From the NCBI GenBank assembly GCA_051891195.1, contig JBJFEZ010000032.1, positions 1-43,641 on the forward strand: DNA of 43,641 nucleotides. Reading direction: 5' to 3'. Made by a program: the position numbers and the translations under genes. Below, in pieces: positions 16,485 through 25,263 of this stretch; position 1 is the first letter of the stretch; every line of letters starts with the position of its first letter. A model generated the notes under the pieces. The model made no database searches, was not told the origin of the DNA, and worked only from the letters and a program-made list of their open reading frames with translations. This DNA is from CAG-273 sp051891195. Lineage in GTDB: Bacteria; Bacillota; Clostridia; TANB77; CAG-508.

Positions 16485-17141
16485 ATGAGTATAAAAATAG
16501 ACTTAAAGATTTTTTTATTTGCAATATTATTTTTAATTACAAAGCAAATAAAGCTATATGCTATATTAATGATATTTGCACTTATACACGAATTAGGACA
16601 TTTAATATGTGGACTGTTGCTAGGGCTAAAACCTAAAAGTATAAAAATAAACCCATTTGGGGTTCAACTTACTTTTAAAGATTACATAGAAGATTATAAT
16701 TATAAAGTGGGAAGCGGAAATATATTGTGTTTAAAGAGAATGATAATAGCTATAGCAGGACCATTAACTAATTTAACAATAGCATTAGCACTTTTAATAA
16801 TACCTATTAATTTAATAGAAAAAGATATATTAATATATGCCAATATATTGCTAGCCATATTTAATTTAATTCTAATTTATCCTTTAGATGGTGGAAGAAT
16901 ATTAAAAGAAGTAATAAATATAAAAAGAGGAAGAGAAAAGTCATATAAAGTAATAAACGCAGTTTCAAATATAACAGTAATATTACTTACTATTACTACT
17001 GCAATAGCAATTTTATACATACATAATATAGCATTATTAATAATACTGGGCTATTTATGGTATTTGAATATACAAAATCAAAAAAATTATAAATTTAAAT
17101 TAAGAATTTATGAATGTGTCAATAAAAATGGAGATGTTTAA
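16485..17141 (+). CDS. spoIVFB: M50 site-2 protease, SpoIVFB-like
   Basis: A 218-residue integral membrane metalloprotease. The zinc-binding HELGH lies in LIHELGHLICGLLLG (about residues 36-50) and the third ligand motif is YPLDGGRIL (about 126-134). Several hydrophobic helices surround them. In B. subtilis SpoIVFB cleaves pro-sigma-K in the forespore outer membrane. The substrate gene sigK is not in the window. Pairing with the LytM protein supports the assignment. Confidence 0.82.
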   Translation: MSIKIDLKIFLFAILFLITKQIKLYAILMIFALIHELGHLICGLLLGLKPKSIKINPFGVQLTFKDYIEDYNYKVGSGNILCLKRMIIAIAGPLTNLTIALALLIIPINLIEKDILIYANILLAIFNLILIYPLDGGRILKEVINIKRGREKSYKVINAVSNITVILLTITTAIAILYIHNIALLIILGYLWYLNIQNQKNYKFKLRIYECVNKNGDV

Positions 17142-17171
17142 CCCAAATTGCTGTTTTATAGCCATAGACTA

Positions 17172-17200
17172 TTGCTTTTTGTGGAAAAAGGTGGTACAAT
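17172..17200 (+). promoter_or_regulatory. Promoter of rpsF-ssb-rpsR
   Basis: TTGCTT at 17172-17177 and TACAAT at 17195-17200 with a 17-base spacer. The transcript would begin near 17207, leaving a leader of about 68 nt. Confidence 0.6.
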
Positions 17201-17211
17201 ATTAAAGTTAA

Positions 17212-17247
17212 AAGGAAAAAATTCCTTACTTGCAAATTATTTGCAGG
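17212..17247 (+). promoter_or_regulatory. rpsF leader hairpins, possible S6:S18 binding site
   Basis: Two short hairpins occupy the leader: AAGGAA/TTCCTT, then CTTGCAAA paired with TTTGCAGG around a 3-base loop (17229-17247). Firmicutes rpsF leaders often carry an S6:S18-binding structure for feedback control; I cannot confirm that consensus by eye. Confidence 0.4.
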
Positions 17248-17274
17248 TTATAATCCATAGGGAGGTGAAATATA

Positions 17275-17556
17275 ATGAACAAATACGAAAGTGTTGTCAT
17301 TATTGATCCATCTGTAGAAGAAGAAAAAGTAAAAGAACTATCTCAAAAATTTACAGATTTAATCAATAGTGATGGTAAAGTAGAAAAAGTTGAAGAACTT
17401 GGTAAGAAAAAACTAGCTTATGAAGTAAAGAAAAACAAAGAAGGTTACTATGTTGTTATCAATTTTGAAGCAAATCCTAACTTAATTTCTGAATTAGAAA
17501 GAAATTACAGAATTATGGATGAAGTAATTAAATTCATTACAGTAAAAGCAGAATAA
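17275..17556 (+). CDS. rpsF: 30S ribosomal protein S6
   Basis: A 93-residue S6 protein: MNKYESVVIIDPSVEEE, KKKLAYEVKKNKEGYYVVINF and NYRIMDEVIKFITVK are the standard segments. Strong GGGAGGTGA site. First gene of the conserved rpsF-ssb-rpsR operon. Confidence 0.96.
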   Translation: MNKYESVVIIDPSVEEEKVKELSQKFTDLINSDGKVEKVEELGKKKLAYEVKKNKEGYYVVINFEANPNLISELERNYRIMDEVIKFITVKAE

Positions 17557-17602
17557 TTAAAATTAAAGATGAAATTAAGGGCCGAAAGGTAAGGTGTAAA
17601 AA

Positions 17603-18028
17603 ATGAACAAAGTAATTTTAATGGGTCGTTTAACAAGAGACCCTGAAGTAAGATACACACAAACAAACAATACACTAGTAGCTTCTTTTAGTTTAGCAGT
17701 TAATCGTAGATTTGTTAGACAAGGAGAAGAAAGACAAGCAGATTTTATTAACATAGTTGCTTGGAGTAAACTAGGAGAATTTTGTAGTAAGTATTTTAAA
17801 AAAGGTCAACAAGTTAGTATTATAGGTAGATTACAAACAAGAACTTGGGATGATGAACAAGGACAAAAACACTACATTACAGAAGTAGTGGCAGAGGAAG
17901 CATATTTTGCAGATAGTAAAAGAGAAGGAGATACATCAAATAGCTTTGATGCAACTTTTGGCACAATGCCTTCTGCAAATGCAGGCTCAGACTTTGAAAT
18001 TTCATCAGGAGATGACCTACCATTTTAA
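17603..18028 (+). CDS. ssb: Single-stranded DNA-binding protein
   Basis: A 141-residue SSB with an OB fold (MNKVILMGRLTRDPEVRYT, FINIVAWSKLGEFCSKYFKKGQQVSIIGRLQTRTW) and the acidic C-terminal tip DDLPF used to recruit partner proteins. It lies between rpsF and rpsR as in most Firmicutes. Confidence 0.96.
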   Translation: MNKVILMGRLTRDPEVRYTQTNNTLVASFSLAVNRRFVRQGEERQADFINIVAWSKLGEFCSKYFKKGQQVSIIGRLQTRTWDDEQGQKHYITEVVAEEAYFADSKREGDTSNSFDATFGTMPSANAGSDFEISSGDDLPF

Positions 18029-18048
18029 TAGAATAGGGGGAAATGACA

Positions 18049-18327
18049 ATGGCAGACAAGAAAAATAATAGAAGAAATAACAGAAACAATGATGAAGATT
18101 ATAATCCTAAATTTAGAAAAGTTAGAAAAAAGGTATGCCCATTATGTGCAGATAAAAACCTAAAATTAGATTATAAAAATGCAGACCAATTAAGAAAATT
18201 CGTTAATGAAAAAGGAAAAATACTTCCAAGAAGAACAACTGGTGCTTGCGCTATTCATCAAAGAGACATTACATTAGCAGTAAAAAGAGCTAGACAAATT
18301 GCTGTATTACCATACACAGCTGAATAA
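18049..18327 (+). CDS. rpsR: 30S ribosomal protein S18
   Basis: A 92-residue S18 with an Arg/Asn-rich N-terminal extension, then KKVCPLCADKNLKLDYK and LPRRTTGACAIHQRDITLAVKRARQIAVLPYT. The Cys pair (CPLC) and the later Cys/His suggest the zinc-binding C+ form. ATG at 18049 has better spacing to the GGGGG site than the ATG at 18043. Confidence 0.95.
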   Translation: MADKKNNRRNNRNNDEDYNPKFRKVRKKVCPLCADKNLKLDYKNADQLRKFVNEKGKILPRRTTGACAIHQRDITLAVKRARQIAVLPYTAE

Positions 18328-18346
18328 TAAGTAATACAATAAAATT

Positions 18347-18381
18347 AAGAATACACTTAAAAACTAGTGTATTCTTTTTTT
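18347..18381 (+). terminator. Terminator of the rpsF operon
   Basis: AAGAATACACT and AGTGTATTCTT form an 11-bp stem with an 8-base loop followed by a T-run. Confidence 0.85.
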
Positions 18382-18456
18382 ATTGTATAACAGTTTAAAA
18401 GTGTAGCAAAAAGGGAATAATTTCAATAATATAATTTAAATAAGATGGTGATATTT

Positions 18457-19314
18457 ATGAAAATTGGAATTGCTCTATCAGGTGGTGGAATACGTGGAGT
18501 TGCTCATACAGGGGTTCTACAGGCTTTAAAAGACCAAAATATTAATGTAGATATTATAGGTGGAACTAGTGCGGGAAGTATGGTAGCTAGTTTATATGCT
18601 ATGGGATATACTCCATATGAAATACTATATTTATTTAAAAAAAATGCAAAAAAAATAGTAAAAGCAAATCATTTTCCATTTATATATAATTTATTGCAGT
18701 TTCCGTTTAAGAAAAAAATTACTTTAAATGGTTTTAGAAACGGAGAATCTATGGAAGAAATATGCAATAGTTTAGCAAATAGAAAAAACATAAATAATAT
18801 AAATCAAATAAAAATGCCGTTAGTTATTCCAACTGTAGATATTATGAAATCAAAAGAATATGTTTTTACAAATTACATTCCAGAAAACTGTGAAGATAAA
18901 ACACAATATATTACAGATATTAGCGTTGGAAAAGCAGTAAGAGCTAGTAGTAGTTTCCCAGCAGTGTTTAGCCCTTGTAAAGTAGAAAAATATGCGTTTA
19001 TGGATGGAGGGGCATTGGACAATATACCAGTTAATGAAGTAAGAAAACAAGGAGCAGATAAAGTAATAGCTGTAAAGTTTGACTCTGACCCTATAGATGA
19101 AAATAGTAATTTAATGGATATTGCAATGAAAACAATAGATATAATGGGAAGCAAAATATCAGAACAAGGATTAAAAAATAGTGATTGTGTATTGAATGTA
19201 TACACAGATAAAGTAGGATTATTAGATGTGGAAAAATTAGAAAAATGCTATGATTATGGCTATCAATGTGTAATAGATAATTTAGAACAAATAAAAGTCG
19301 CTTTAGGAATGTAA
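18457..19314 (+). CDS. Patatin-like phospholipase family protein
   Basis: A 285-residue serine hydrolase of the RssA/YlbK type. The oxyanion motif GGGIRG (about residues 9-14), the nucleophile elbow GTSAG (about 37-41) and the catalytic DGG (about 188-190, FMDGGALDNIPV) are all present. Likely a cytoplasmic acyl hydrolase; substrate unknown. ATG at 18457 follows GGTGAT; an in-frame ATG at 18445 overlaps that site. Confidence 0.88.
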   Translation: MKIGIALSGGGIRGVAHTGVLQALKDQNINVDIIGGTSAGSMVASLYAMGYTPYEILYLFKKNAKKIVKANHFPFIYNLLQFPFKKKITLNGFRNGESMEEICNSLANRKNINNINQIKMPLVIPTVDIMKSKEYVFTNYIPENCEDKTQYITDISVGKAVRASSSFPAVFSPCKVEKYAFMDGGALDNIPVNEVRKQGADKVIAVKFDSDPIDENSNLMDIAMKTIDIMGSKISEQGLKNSDCVLNVYTDKVGLLDVEKLEKCYDYGYQCVIDNLEQIKVALGM

Positions 19315-19334
19315 ATGTTATTTTAACTTATGTC

Positions 19335-19383
19335 CCAGAAACGACAAAGTGTCGTTTTGAGTTACGTCCCTGAAACGACAAAA
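19335..19383 (+). repeat. Two imperfect direct repeats with hairpin behind the patatin gene
   Basis: The sequence TTATGTCCCAGAAACGACAA recurs as TTACGTCCCTGAAACGACAA about 40 bases later, differing at two positions. Between them AAACGACA/TGTCGTTT forms an 8-bp hairpin ending in TTTT, a probable terminator of the patatin gene. The repeat may come from duplication of this hairpin. Confidence 0.5.
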
Positions 19384-19386
19384 TTA

Positions 19387-19415
19387 TTGAAAAAAAATAA
19401 ATTTTGTGGTATTAT
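19387..19415 (+). promoter_or_regulatory. Promoter of the zinc transporter operon
   Basis: TTGAAA at 19387-19392 and TATTAT at 19410-19415 with a 17-base spacer, 38 bases ahead of the substrate-binding protein gene. Confidence 0.6.
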
Positions 19416-19416
19416 A

Positions 19417-19428
19417 TTAACTAGTTAA
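19417..19428. promoter_or_regulatory. AdcR/ZitR-type zinc operator
   Basis: TTAACTAGTTAA is a perfect 12-base palindrome and matches exactly the AdcR box consensus TTAACYRGTTAA known for zinc repression in streptococci and lactococci. It sits at the expected transcription start, right after the -10 box of a metal ABC transporter. A MarR-type AdcR regulator is not encoded in the window. Confidence 0.6.
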
Positions 19429-19452
19429 ATGAATGAAAGGTAAAAGATAAAA

Positions 19453-20349
19453 ATGAATAAAAAGCTATGTGGAATATTAATTACAATATTAATTGTTTTA
19501 GTAGCAATACTTGCAATTATATTTAAACCAAATTATAAACAAGAAGAATTAAATAGCAATACAAAAATAGTAACATCTTTTTATCCTATTTATATTATTG
19601 CAAGTAATATAGTTCAAGATGCTAATAATGTAGAATTAATAAATATGACGGAAGCAAATGTGGGATGTGTACATAATTATACACTTTTAGCATCTGATAT
19701 GAAAAAAATAGAAGATGCAAATATATTTATAAAAAATGGATTAGAACTAGAAAATTTTATGGATAAGATAGTTTCAACATATCCTAATTTAAAAGTAATT
19801 GATAGTAGCAGGCAAATACCTAATAAAATACAAGAAACAGAAGGAGTAAATCCACATATTTGGACAAGTATTACAAATTATATAAAGCAAGTTGAAGAAG
19901 TTTCAACAAATTTGTGTAAATACAATCAAGAAAATGCAGAAACATATGCAATAAATACTAAAAATTATATAAATAGTTTAAATGACTTAAAAGAGCAATA
20001 TAATAATCAACTTCAAAATTTAAAAGGCAAAAAAGCAATTTGTTTAAATGAAGCATTAATATATTTAACACAAGAAGTTGAGATGGAAATAACTCAAGTA
20101 GAAACAGATCACGAAGAAAGCACATTATCAGCAGATACTTTAAAAAATTTAATTAATAAAATGAAACAAGAAGAAATTGAAGTTATATTAGTAGATGTTA
20201 ATGATAATTTAAGAAATGCGCAAACTTTGTCACTAGAGACTGGAGCAAAAATATACAAATTAAATTCTTGTTTGACTGGAGAAAACAACAAAGACTCGTA
20301 TATAAATAATATGAAACAAAATTTAGAAGTATTAAAACAAATACAATAA
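19453..20349 (+). CDS. znuA: Zinc/manganese ABC transporter substrate-binding protein (ZnuA/AdcA type)
   Basis: A 298-residue cluster A-I binding protein with an N-terminal membrane helix (about residues 5-26) but no lipobox Cys after it, so it is probably anchored by an uncleaved signal. VTSFYPIYIIASNI, CVHNYTLLASDMKKIEDANIFIKNG and NPHIWTSI are family motifs supplying two His ligands. The third ligand region, usually HDAFGYF-like, reads NEALIYL, so the canonical His is missing. AdcR-type palindrome and permease neighbours point to zinc. Confidence 0.85.
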   Translation: MNKKLCGILITILIVLVAILAIIFKPNYKQEELNSNTKIVTSFYPIYIIASNIVQDANNVELINMTEANVGCVHNYTLLASDMKKIEDANIFIKNGLELENFMDKIVSTYPNLKVIDSSRQIPNKIQETEGVNPHIWTSITNYIKQVEEVSTNLCKYNQENAETYAINTKNYINSLNDLKEQYNNQLQNLKGKKAICLNEALIYLTQEVEMEITQVETDHEESTLSADTLKNLINKMKQEEIEVILVDVNDNLRNAQTLSLETGAKIYKLNSCLTGENNKDSYINNMKQNLEVLKQIQ

Positions 20350-20365
20350 AAGTAGGTGAGGTAAA

Positions 20366-21097
20366 ATGAAAGAACAAGGAGCTTGTGGACTACACTGTAC
20401 AAAAATTAATAATATAAGTGTTAAATTTGGAAAAGAACAGGTATTAAAAGATGTTAATATTCATATTCATTGTGGAGAACTTACTGTTATTATTGGAAGA
20501 AATGGTGCAGGAAAATCAACTTTGTTAAAAGCTATTTTAGGAGAAGTAGAACATACTGGAAATGTAAATTTTGTAGATATGAAGTCTAATATTGCAAAAA
20601 GAATAAAAATAGGTTATGTACCACAATCAATTAATATAGAAAAAAATATGCCAACTACAGTATATGACTTATTTGCTTCTTGCATTTGTCATATACCAGT
20701 TTTTCTAAAAAAAGACAAAAAGATTTATCAAGAAGTAAAAGAACAATTAAAACTATTTGGCGCAGAAAAGCTAGTAGATAAAAGTATAGGGGATTTGTCT
20801 GGTGGAGAATTACAAAGGGTATTATTAGCAATAGCTACAAAGCCTACTCCAAATTTACTTATTTTAGATGAGCCAGTGTCTGGTATTGATAAAAATGGTA
20901 CAAGAGATTTTTATGAATTAGTAAATAATTTAAAAACTAAATATGATATGTCTATTTTATTAGTATCACACGATTTTGAATTAGTTAAAAAATATGCAGA
21001 TAAGGTAATTTTACTAGATAAAGAAGTTATAAAAGAGGGAACACCAGAAGAAGTATTTAGCAGTTTAGAATTTAAAAATTATTTTGAAGAATTTTAA
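20366..21097 (+). CDS. znuC: Metal ABC transporter ATP-binding protein
   Basis: A 243-residue ABC ATPase with Walker A GRNGAGKST (about residues 49-57), Q-loop VPQS, signature LSGGELQRV and Walker B LLILDEPVSGID followed by the switch His in LVSHDFE. The extra N-terminal CGLHCTK segment holds two Cys and a His, a possible metal site. Encoded between the binding protein and the permease. Confidence 0.9.
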   Translation: MKEQGACGLHCTKINNISVKFGKEQVLKDVNIHIHCGELTVIIGRNGAGKSTLLKAILGEVEHTGNVNFVDMKSNIAKRIKIGYVPQSINIEKNMPTTVYDLFASCICHIPVFLKKDKKIYQEVKEQLKLFGAEKLVDKSIGDLSGGELQRVLLAIATKPTPNLLILDEPVSGIDKNGTRDFYELVNNLKTKYDMSILLVSHDFELVKKYADKVILLDKEVIKEGTPEEVFSSLEFKNYFEEF

Positions 21098-21113
21098 AAT
21101 AGGGGAGAAATAT

Positions 21114-21956
21114 ATGGAAGCAATTTATGGAATATTAGAAGCAATATTGCCATTTGAATTTATAGACTATGCTTTTATGAAAAATGCATTAATAGCAATT
21201 ATACTTGTGTCGCCAATTTTTGCAATTTTGGGAACTATGATTGTAAATAATAAAATGGCATTTTTTTCAGATGCGTTAGGGCATTCTGCTTTAACTGGAA
21301 TAGCTATTGGTATGGTGCTTGGAATATCAAATATGAACATTTCTATGATTTTCTTTGCAGTTATTTTTGCACTGTTATTAAACTTTGTAAAAAATAAAAC
21401 TAGCTATGGAGCTGATACTATTATTAGCGTGTTTTCATCTATTGCCATAGCTTTAGGTTTGGCAATGCTATCTCAAAGTGGAAATTTTAATAAATATTCA
21501 AGCTACTTAGTTGGAGATATTTTAAGTATTAACACAACAGAAATTTTTTACTTATTTTTAGCATTTATTGCTGTAGCTGTATTTTGGTATTTTACATTTA
21601 ATAAATTAAATGTAACTAGTATAAATACAACTTTAGCAAAAAGTAGGGGAGTTAACACTAAATTAATTGACAATATATTTGTTGTACTAATAGCAATAAT
21701 TGTAATGATTTCTATAAGATGGATAGGAATATTATTAATTAACTCACTACTTATTTTGCCAGCAGCATCAAGTAGAAACATTGCAAAAAATATGAGAAGC
21801 TATCATTTATTTTCTGTTTTGTTCTCATTACTTTCTGGAATAACAGGACTTATTATATCTTACTATTGGAATATTCCGACTGGTCCAATGATTGTATTAA
21901 TTTCAGGAATTATTTATTTTATAACATTTGGATTAAAAAAAGTGGTAAAAGAGTAA
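21114..21956 (+). CDS. znuB: Metal ABC transporter permease
   Basis: A 280-residue permease of the ABC-3 family with about eight hydrophobic helices. MIVNNKMAFFSDALGHSALTGIAIG and IRWIGILLINSLLILPAASSRNIAKNM are hallmark segments. ATG at 21114 follows AGGGGAG; an upstream TTG at 21084 would overlap the ATPase gene. Completes the three-gene transporter. Confidence 0.9.
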   Translation: MEAIYGILEAILPFEFIDYAFMKNALIAIILVSPIFAILGTMIVNNKMAFFSDALGHSALTGIAIGMVLGISNMNISMIFFAVIFALLLNFVKNKTSYGADTIISVFSSIAIALGLAMLSQSGNFNKYSSYLVGDILSINTTEIFYLFLAFIAVAVFWYFTFNKLNVTSINTTLAKSRGVNTKLIDNIFVVLIAIIVMISIRWIGILLINSLLILPAASSRNIAKNMRSYHLFSVLFSLLSGITGLIISYYWNIPTGPMIVLISGIIYFITFGLKKVVKE

Positions 21957-21993
21957 AAAGCTAGGTGAATTTTGAACTCACCTAGCTTTTTAA
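21956..21993. terminator. Bidirectional terminator between znuB and pflA
   Basis: AAAAGCTAGGTGA pairs with TCACCTAGCTTTT, with A-run and T-run on both sides, between convergent genes. Confidence 0.85.
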
Positions 21994-22700
21994 ATTTCTA
22001 ATATTTTCTTAGCTCTGTCAACATCTTGAGTAGTAGCAGGTGCAACATCTGCCAAAGGATAAGTAAAGCCAAGACTTTCCCATTTGAAACGTCCTAGGTC
22101 GTGATAAGGAAGAATTTCAACCTTTTCAACAGAGTTTAAACTATGTATAAATTCTTTTAATTTTAGTAAATCTTCTTCTTTATCTGTAATACCAGGAACT
22201 AAAACCTGCCTAATCCACATAGGTTTTCCAATATCACTTAAATATCTAGCAAAATTAAGCTCTTTTTTATTTGAAACACCAACTAAATCTTTGCAAATTT
22301 CATCATTAATGCATTTAATATCTAGCAAAAACAAATCAGCTAAATCAATTATTTGCTTCATTTTATCTGTTATAGCAAAATTTCCAGAAGTATCAATAGC
22401 AGTGTGAATTTTTTCTTTTTTTAATGCAGTAAGAAGTTCAATTAAAAAGTCTTGCTGTAATAAGGGCTCGCCACCACTAATTGTAACACCACCACCAGAA
22501 GGCATAAAATAGCTTTTATATCTTTTAACTTTAGATAGTAATTCTTCTAAGGTATATTCCATTCCACCGCATAGGTCCCAACTGTCTCTATTATGACAAA
22601 ACTTACACTTTAAAGCACAACCTTGCATAAAAATTACAAACCTTATTCCAGGTCCGTCAACAGTTCCAAAAGATTCAAATGAATGTATTCTTGCAATCAT
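21990..22700 (-). CDS. pflA: Pyruvate formate-lyase activating enzyme
   Basis: A 236-residue radical SAM enzyme that makes the glycyl radical on PflB. The cluster motif is CALKCKFCHN (about residues 29-38) and the N-terminus IHSFESFGTVDGPGIRFVIFMQG is diagnostic of PflA; SGGEPLLQ follows. It lies downstream of pflB with a 142-base structured gap. Confidence 0.94.
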   Translation of the reverse strand: MIARIHSFESFGTVDGPGIRFVIFMQGCALKCKFCHNRDSWDLCGGMEYTLEELLSKVKRYKSYFMPSGGGVTISGGEPLLQQDFLIELLTALKKEKIHTAIDTSGNFAITDKMKQIIDLADLFLLDIKCINDEICKDLVGVSNKKELNFARYLSDIGKPMWIRQVLVPGITDKEEDLLKLKEFIHSLNSVEKVEILPYHDLGRFKWESLGFTYPLADVAPATTQDVDRAKKILEI

Positions 22701-22726
22701 TTTATTATTATCCTTTTCTAATATGA

Positions 22727-22836
22727 AAAAAAATTAGGTTTTTGCTAGGCAGATAAAATTAAAATCAATGAGGCGTGCTTTTTGCACGTTGACTTAATTT
22801 TAATTGAAATCTAACCATGCAAAAACCTATTATTTT
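22727..22836. repeat. Long imperfect inverted repeat between pflB and pflA
   Basis: TAGGTTTTTGC at 22735-22745 is the exact complement of 22819-22829; the flanks (A-run and T-run) continue the pairing imperfectly. Inside, AAAATTAAAAT pairs with ATTTTAATT and GGCGTGC with GCACG. The whole ~107-base segment can fold into one hairpin with bulges. It could be a MITE-like insertion, or a hairpin that adjusts pflA expression relative to pflB. Confidence 0.55.
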
Positions 22837-22842
22837 TCAAAT

Positions 22843-25086
22843 TTAAATTTTTTCGTGAATTGTTCTATTTATAACATCTAATTGTTGTTCTCTTGTTAAT
22901 TTAGTAAAGTTAACTGCATAACCAGAAACACGAATTGTTAATTGTGGATATTTTTCTGGATGTTCCATTGCATCAACAAGTAATTCTCTATCAAATACGT
23001 TAACATTAATATGATGTCCTGTTTGACCAAAGAATCCGTCTAACATATTTACTAAATTATTTACTTTAGAATTTTCCTCTTTTCCAAGTGTACTTGGAGA
23101 GATAGAGAAGGTATAAGAAATACCGTCTTCTGAATATTCATATGGAAGCTTAGCAATAGTATTCATAACAGCTAAAGCTCCATTTGTATCTCTACCGTGT
23201 AAAGGGTTTGCTCCAGGACCAAATGGTTCTCCATCTCTTCTTCCGTCAGGAGTACTACCTGTATTTTTACCATATACTACGTTTGAAGTAATTGTTAAAA
23301 CTGATAAAGTGGCTCTAGAATTTTTGTAAGTACGATGTTTTTCTAATTTTTTCATAAAGCTTTTTACTATATTAACAGCAATATCGTCAACTCTATCATC
23401 ATCATTTCCGTATTTTGGGAAATCTCCTTCAACTTCATAATCAACAGCTAAACCTGTATCATCACGAATAACTTTAACTTTTGCATATTTAATAGCAGAT
23501 AAAGAATCAGCAGCAACTGATAAACCAGCAATACCACAAGCCATAGTTCTTAAAATATCTCTTTCTTTATCGTGTAATGCCATTTCTAATGCTTCATAAG
23601 AATATTTATCGTGCATATAATGAATCATATTTAAAGCTTTAATATATGTTTTAGCTAAATATTCCATCATATTATCAAATTTTTCCATAACTTCATCATA
23701 ATCTAAATATTCTGAAGTAATAGGGCTAAATTTAGGTGTAATTTGTTTACCACTTTTTTCATCTCTACCACCATTAATAGCATATAAAAGTGCTTTTGCA
23801 AGGTTAGCTCTTGCTCCAAAGAATTGCATTTGCTTACCAATTTTCATAGCTGAAACACAACAAGCAATACCATAGTCGTCTCCTAAAGTAGCTCTCATTA
23901 AATCATCATTTTCATATTGAATAGAAGATGTTTTAATAGAAATTTCAGCACAGAATTTTTTAAATCCTTCTGGTAAGTTTTTAGACCAAAGTACTGTTAA
24001 GTTTGGCTCTGGAGCTGGACCTAAGTTTACTAATGTATGAAGTACTCTAAATGAGTTCTTTGTTACTAAAGTTCTTCCATCAATTCCCATACCACCAATA
24101 CTTTCAGTTACCCAAACTGGGTCTCCACTAAATAAGCTATTATATTCAGGAGCTCTTAAGAAACGTACCATTCTTAACTTCATAACAAATTGATCCATTA
24201 ATTCTTGAGCAGTTGTTTCATCTAATAATCCATTTTTCATATCTCTTTCAATATAAATGTCTAAGAAAGTAGAAGTTCTACCTAAACTCATAGCAGCACC
24301 ATTTTGGTCTTTTATAGCTGCTAAATATCCAAAGTATAACCATTGGAAAGCTTCTTTTGCATTTGATGCAGGTTTAGATATATCAAAACCATAAGATTCA
24401 GCCATTTGTTTTAATTCATTTAAAGCTAAAATTTGGTCATTAACTTCTTCTCTTTGACGAATTAAATCTTCTGTCATTTCTTCGCTATCTAAAATGCTTA
24501 ATTCTTCTTTTTTGTTTTCTATAAGAACATCTACACCATATAAAGCTACACGTCTATAATCACCTATAATTCTTCCACGACCATAACCATCAGGAAGACC
24601 TGTAATTAAGTGTGAACTTCTAGCAGCTCTAATTTCAGGTGTGTAAACAGCAAATACACCATCATTATGAGTTCTTCTAAGATTGTGATAAATATATTCA
24701 ATATTTTCATCAACCTCATAACCATAACTTTCACAAGATTTTTCAACTATACGAATACCACCATTTGGCATAATAGCTCTTTTTAAAGGAGCGTCAGTTT
24801 GTAAACCAACAATTTCCTCTAAAGATTTATCAACATATCCAGGAGCATAACGGTTAATTCCAGAAGGTGTTTTCGTATCTACATCTAATACACCATTGTT
24901 TTCTGTTTCTTTTTTATATAAAGCTAAAACCTTGTCCCATAGTTTTTTTGTTTTATCAGTAGCACCAACTAAAAAGCTGCTGTCACCTTCATATGGAATA
25001 TAGTTAGCTTGAATAAAACTTCTAACATCAATTTCTTTTGTCCATTCTCCTGCTTTGTTAAAATCACTCCATTCTTTAAAATCCAT
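22843..25086 (-). CDS. pflB: Formate C-acetyltransferase (pyruvate formate-lyase)
   Basis: Converts pyruvate and CoA to acetyl-CoA and formate under anaerobic conditions. The 747-residue protein has the active-site pair Cys409-Cys410 in GIACCVSAM and the glycyl radical site RVSGYAV near the C-terminus (Gly722). The ATG at 25086 follows AGGAGG; a longer reading frame to 25140 would add an unlikely leader. Indicates a fermentative anaerobe. Confidence 0.97.
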   Translation of the reverse strand: MDFKEWSDFNKAGEWTKEIDVRSFIQANYIPYEGDSSFLVGATDKTKKLWDKVLALYKKETENNGVLDVDTKTPSGINRYAPGYVDKSLEEIVGLQTDAPLKRAIMPNGGIRIVEKSCESYGYEVDENIEYIYHNLRRTHNDGVFAVYTPEIRAARSSHLITGLPDGYGRGRIIGDYRRVALYGVDVLIENKKEELSILDSEEMTEDLIRQREEVNDQILALNELKQMAESYGFDISKPASNAKEAFQWLYFGYLAAIKDQNGAAMSLGRTSTFLDIYIERDMKNGLLDETTAQELMDQFVMKLRMVRFLRAPEYNSLFSGDPVWVTESIGGMGIDGRTLVTKNSFRVLHTLVNLGPAPEPNLTVLWSKNLPEGFKKFCAEISIKTSSIQYENDDLMRATLGDDYGIACCVSAMKIGKQMQFFGARANLAKALLYAINGGRDEKSGKQITPKFSPITSEYLDYDEVMEKFDNMMEYLAKTYIKALNMIHYMHDKYSYEALEMALHDKERDILRTMACGIAGLSVAADSLSAIKYAKVKVIRDDTGLAVDYEVEGDFPKYGNDDDRVDDIAVNIVKSFMKKLEKHRTYKNSRATLSVLTITSNVVYGKNTGSTPDGRRDGEPFGPGANPLHGRDTNGALAVMNTIAKLPYEYSEDGISYTFSISPSTLGKEENSKVNNLVNMLDGFFGQTGHHINVNVFDRELLVDAMEHPEKYPQLTIRVSGYAVNFTKLTREQQLDVINRTIHEKI

Positions 25087-25210
25087 AAAAAATACCTCCT
25101 TATATAAAAATGTTATACTAAATTTTAAACATATGAGCATAAATATAATATGCTACATATCTTATTAATGTTATCATAAACAACAAAAATTAGCAATATT
25201 TTTAAAATAA

Positions 25211-25241
25211 AAAAACAAGAAACTTTATATTTCTTGTTTTT
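25211..25241. terminator. Terminator behind the XRE regulator gene
   Basis: AAAACAAGAAA and TTTCTTGTTTT form an 11-bp stem with A- and T-runs; it lies just downstream of the minus-strand XRE gene and upstream of pflB. Confidence 0.75.
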
Positions 25242-25263
25242 AGTATAAACTAGTTTTAAAAAA

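Noticed and set aside
25087..25140. Extended N-terminus of PflB
   Set aside because: It would precede the strong AGGAGG site and adds a non-homologous hydrophobic leader.
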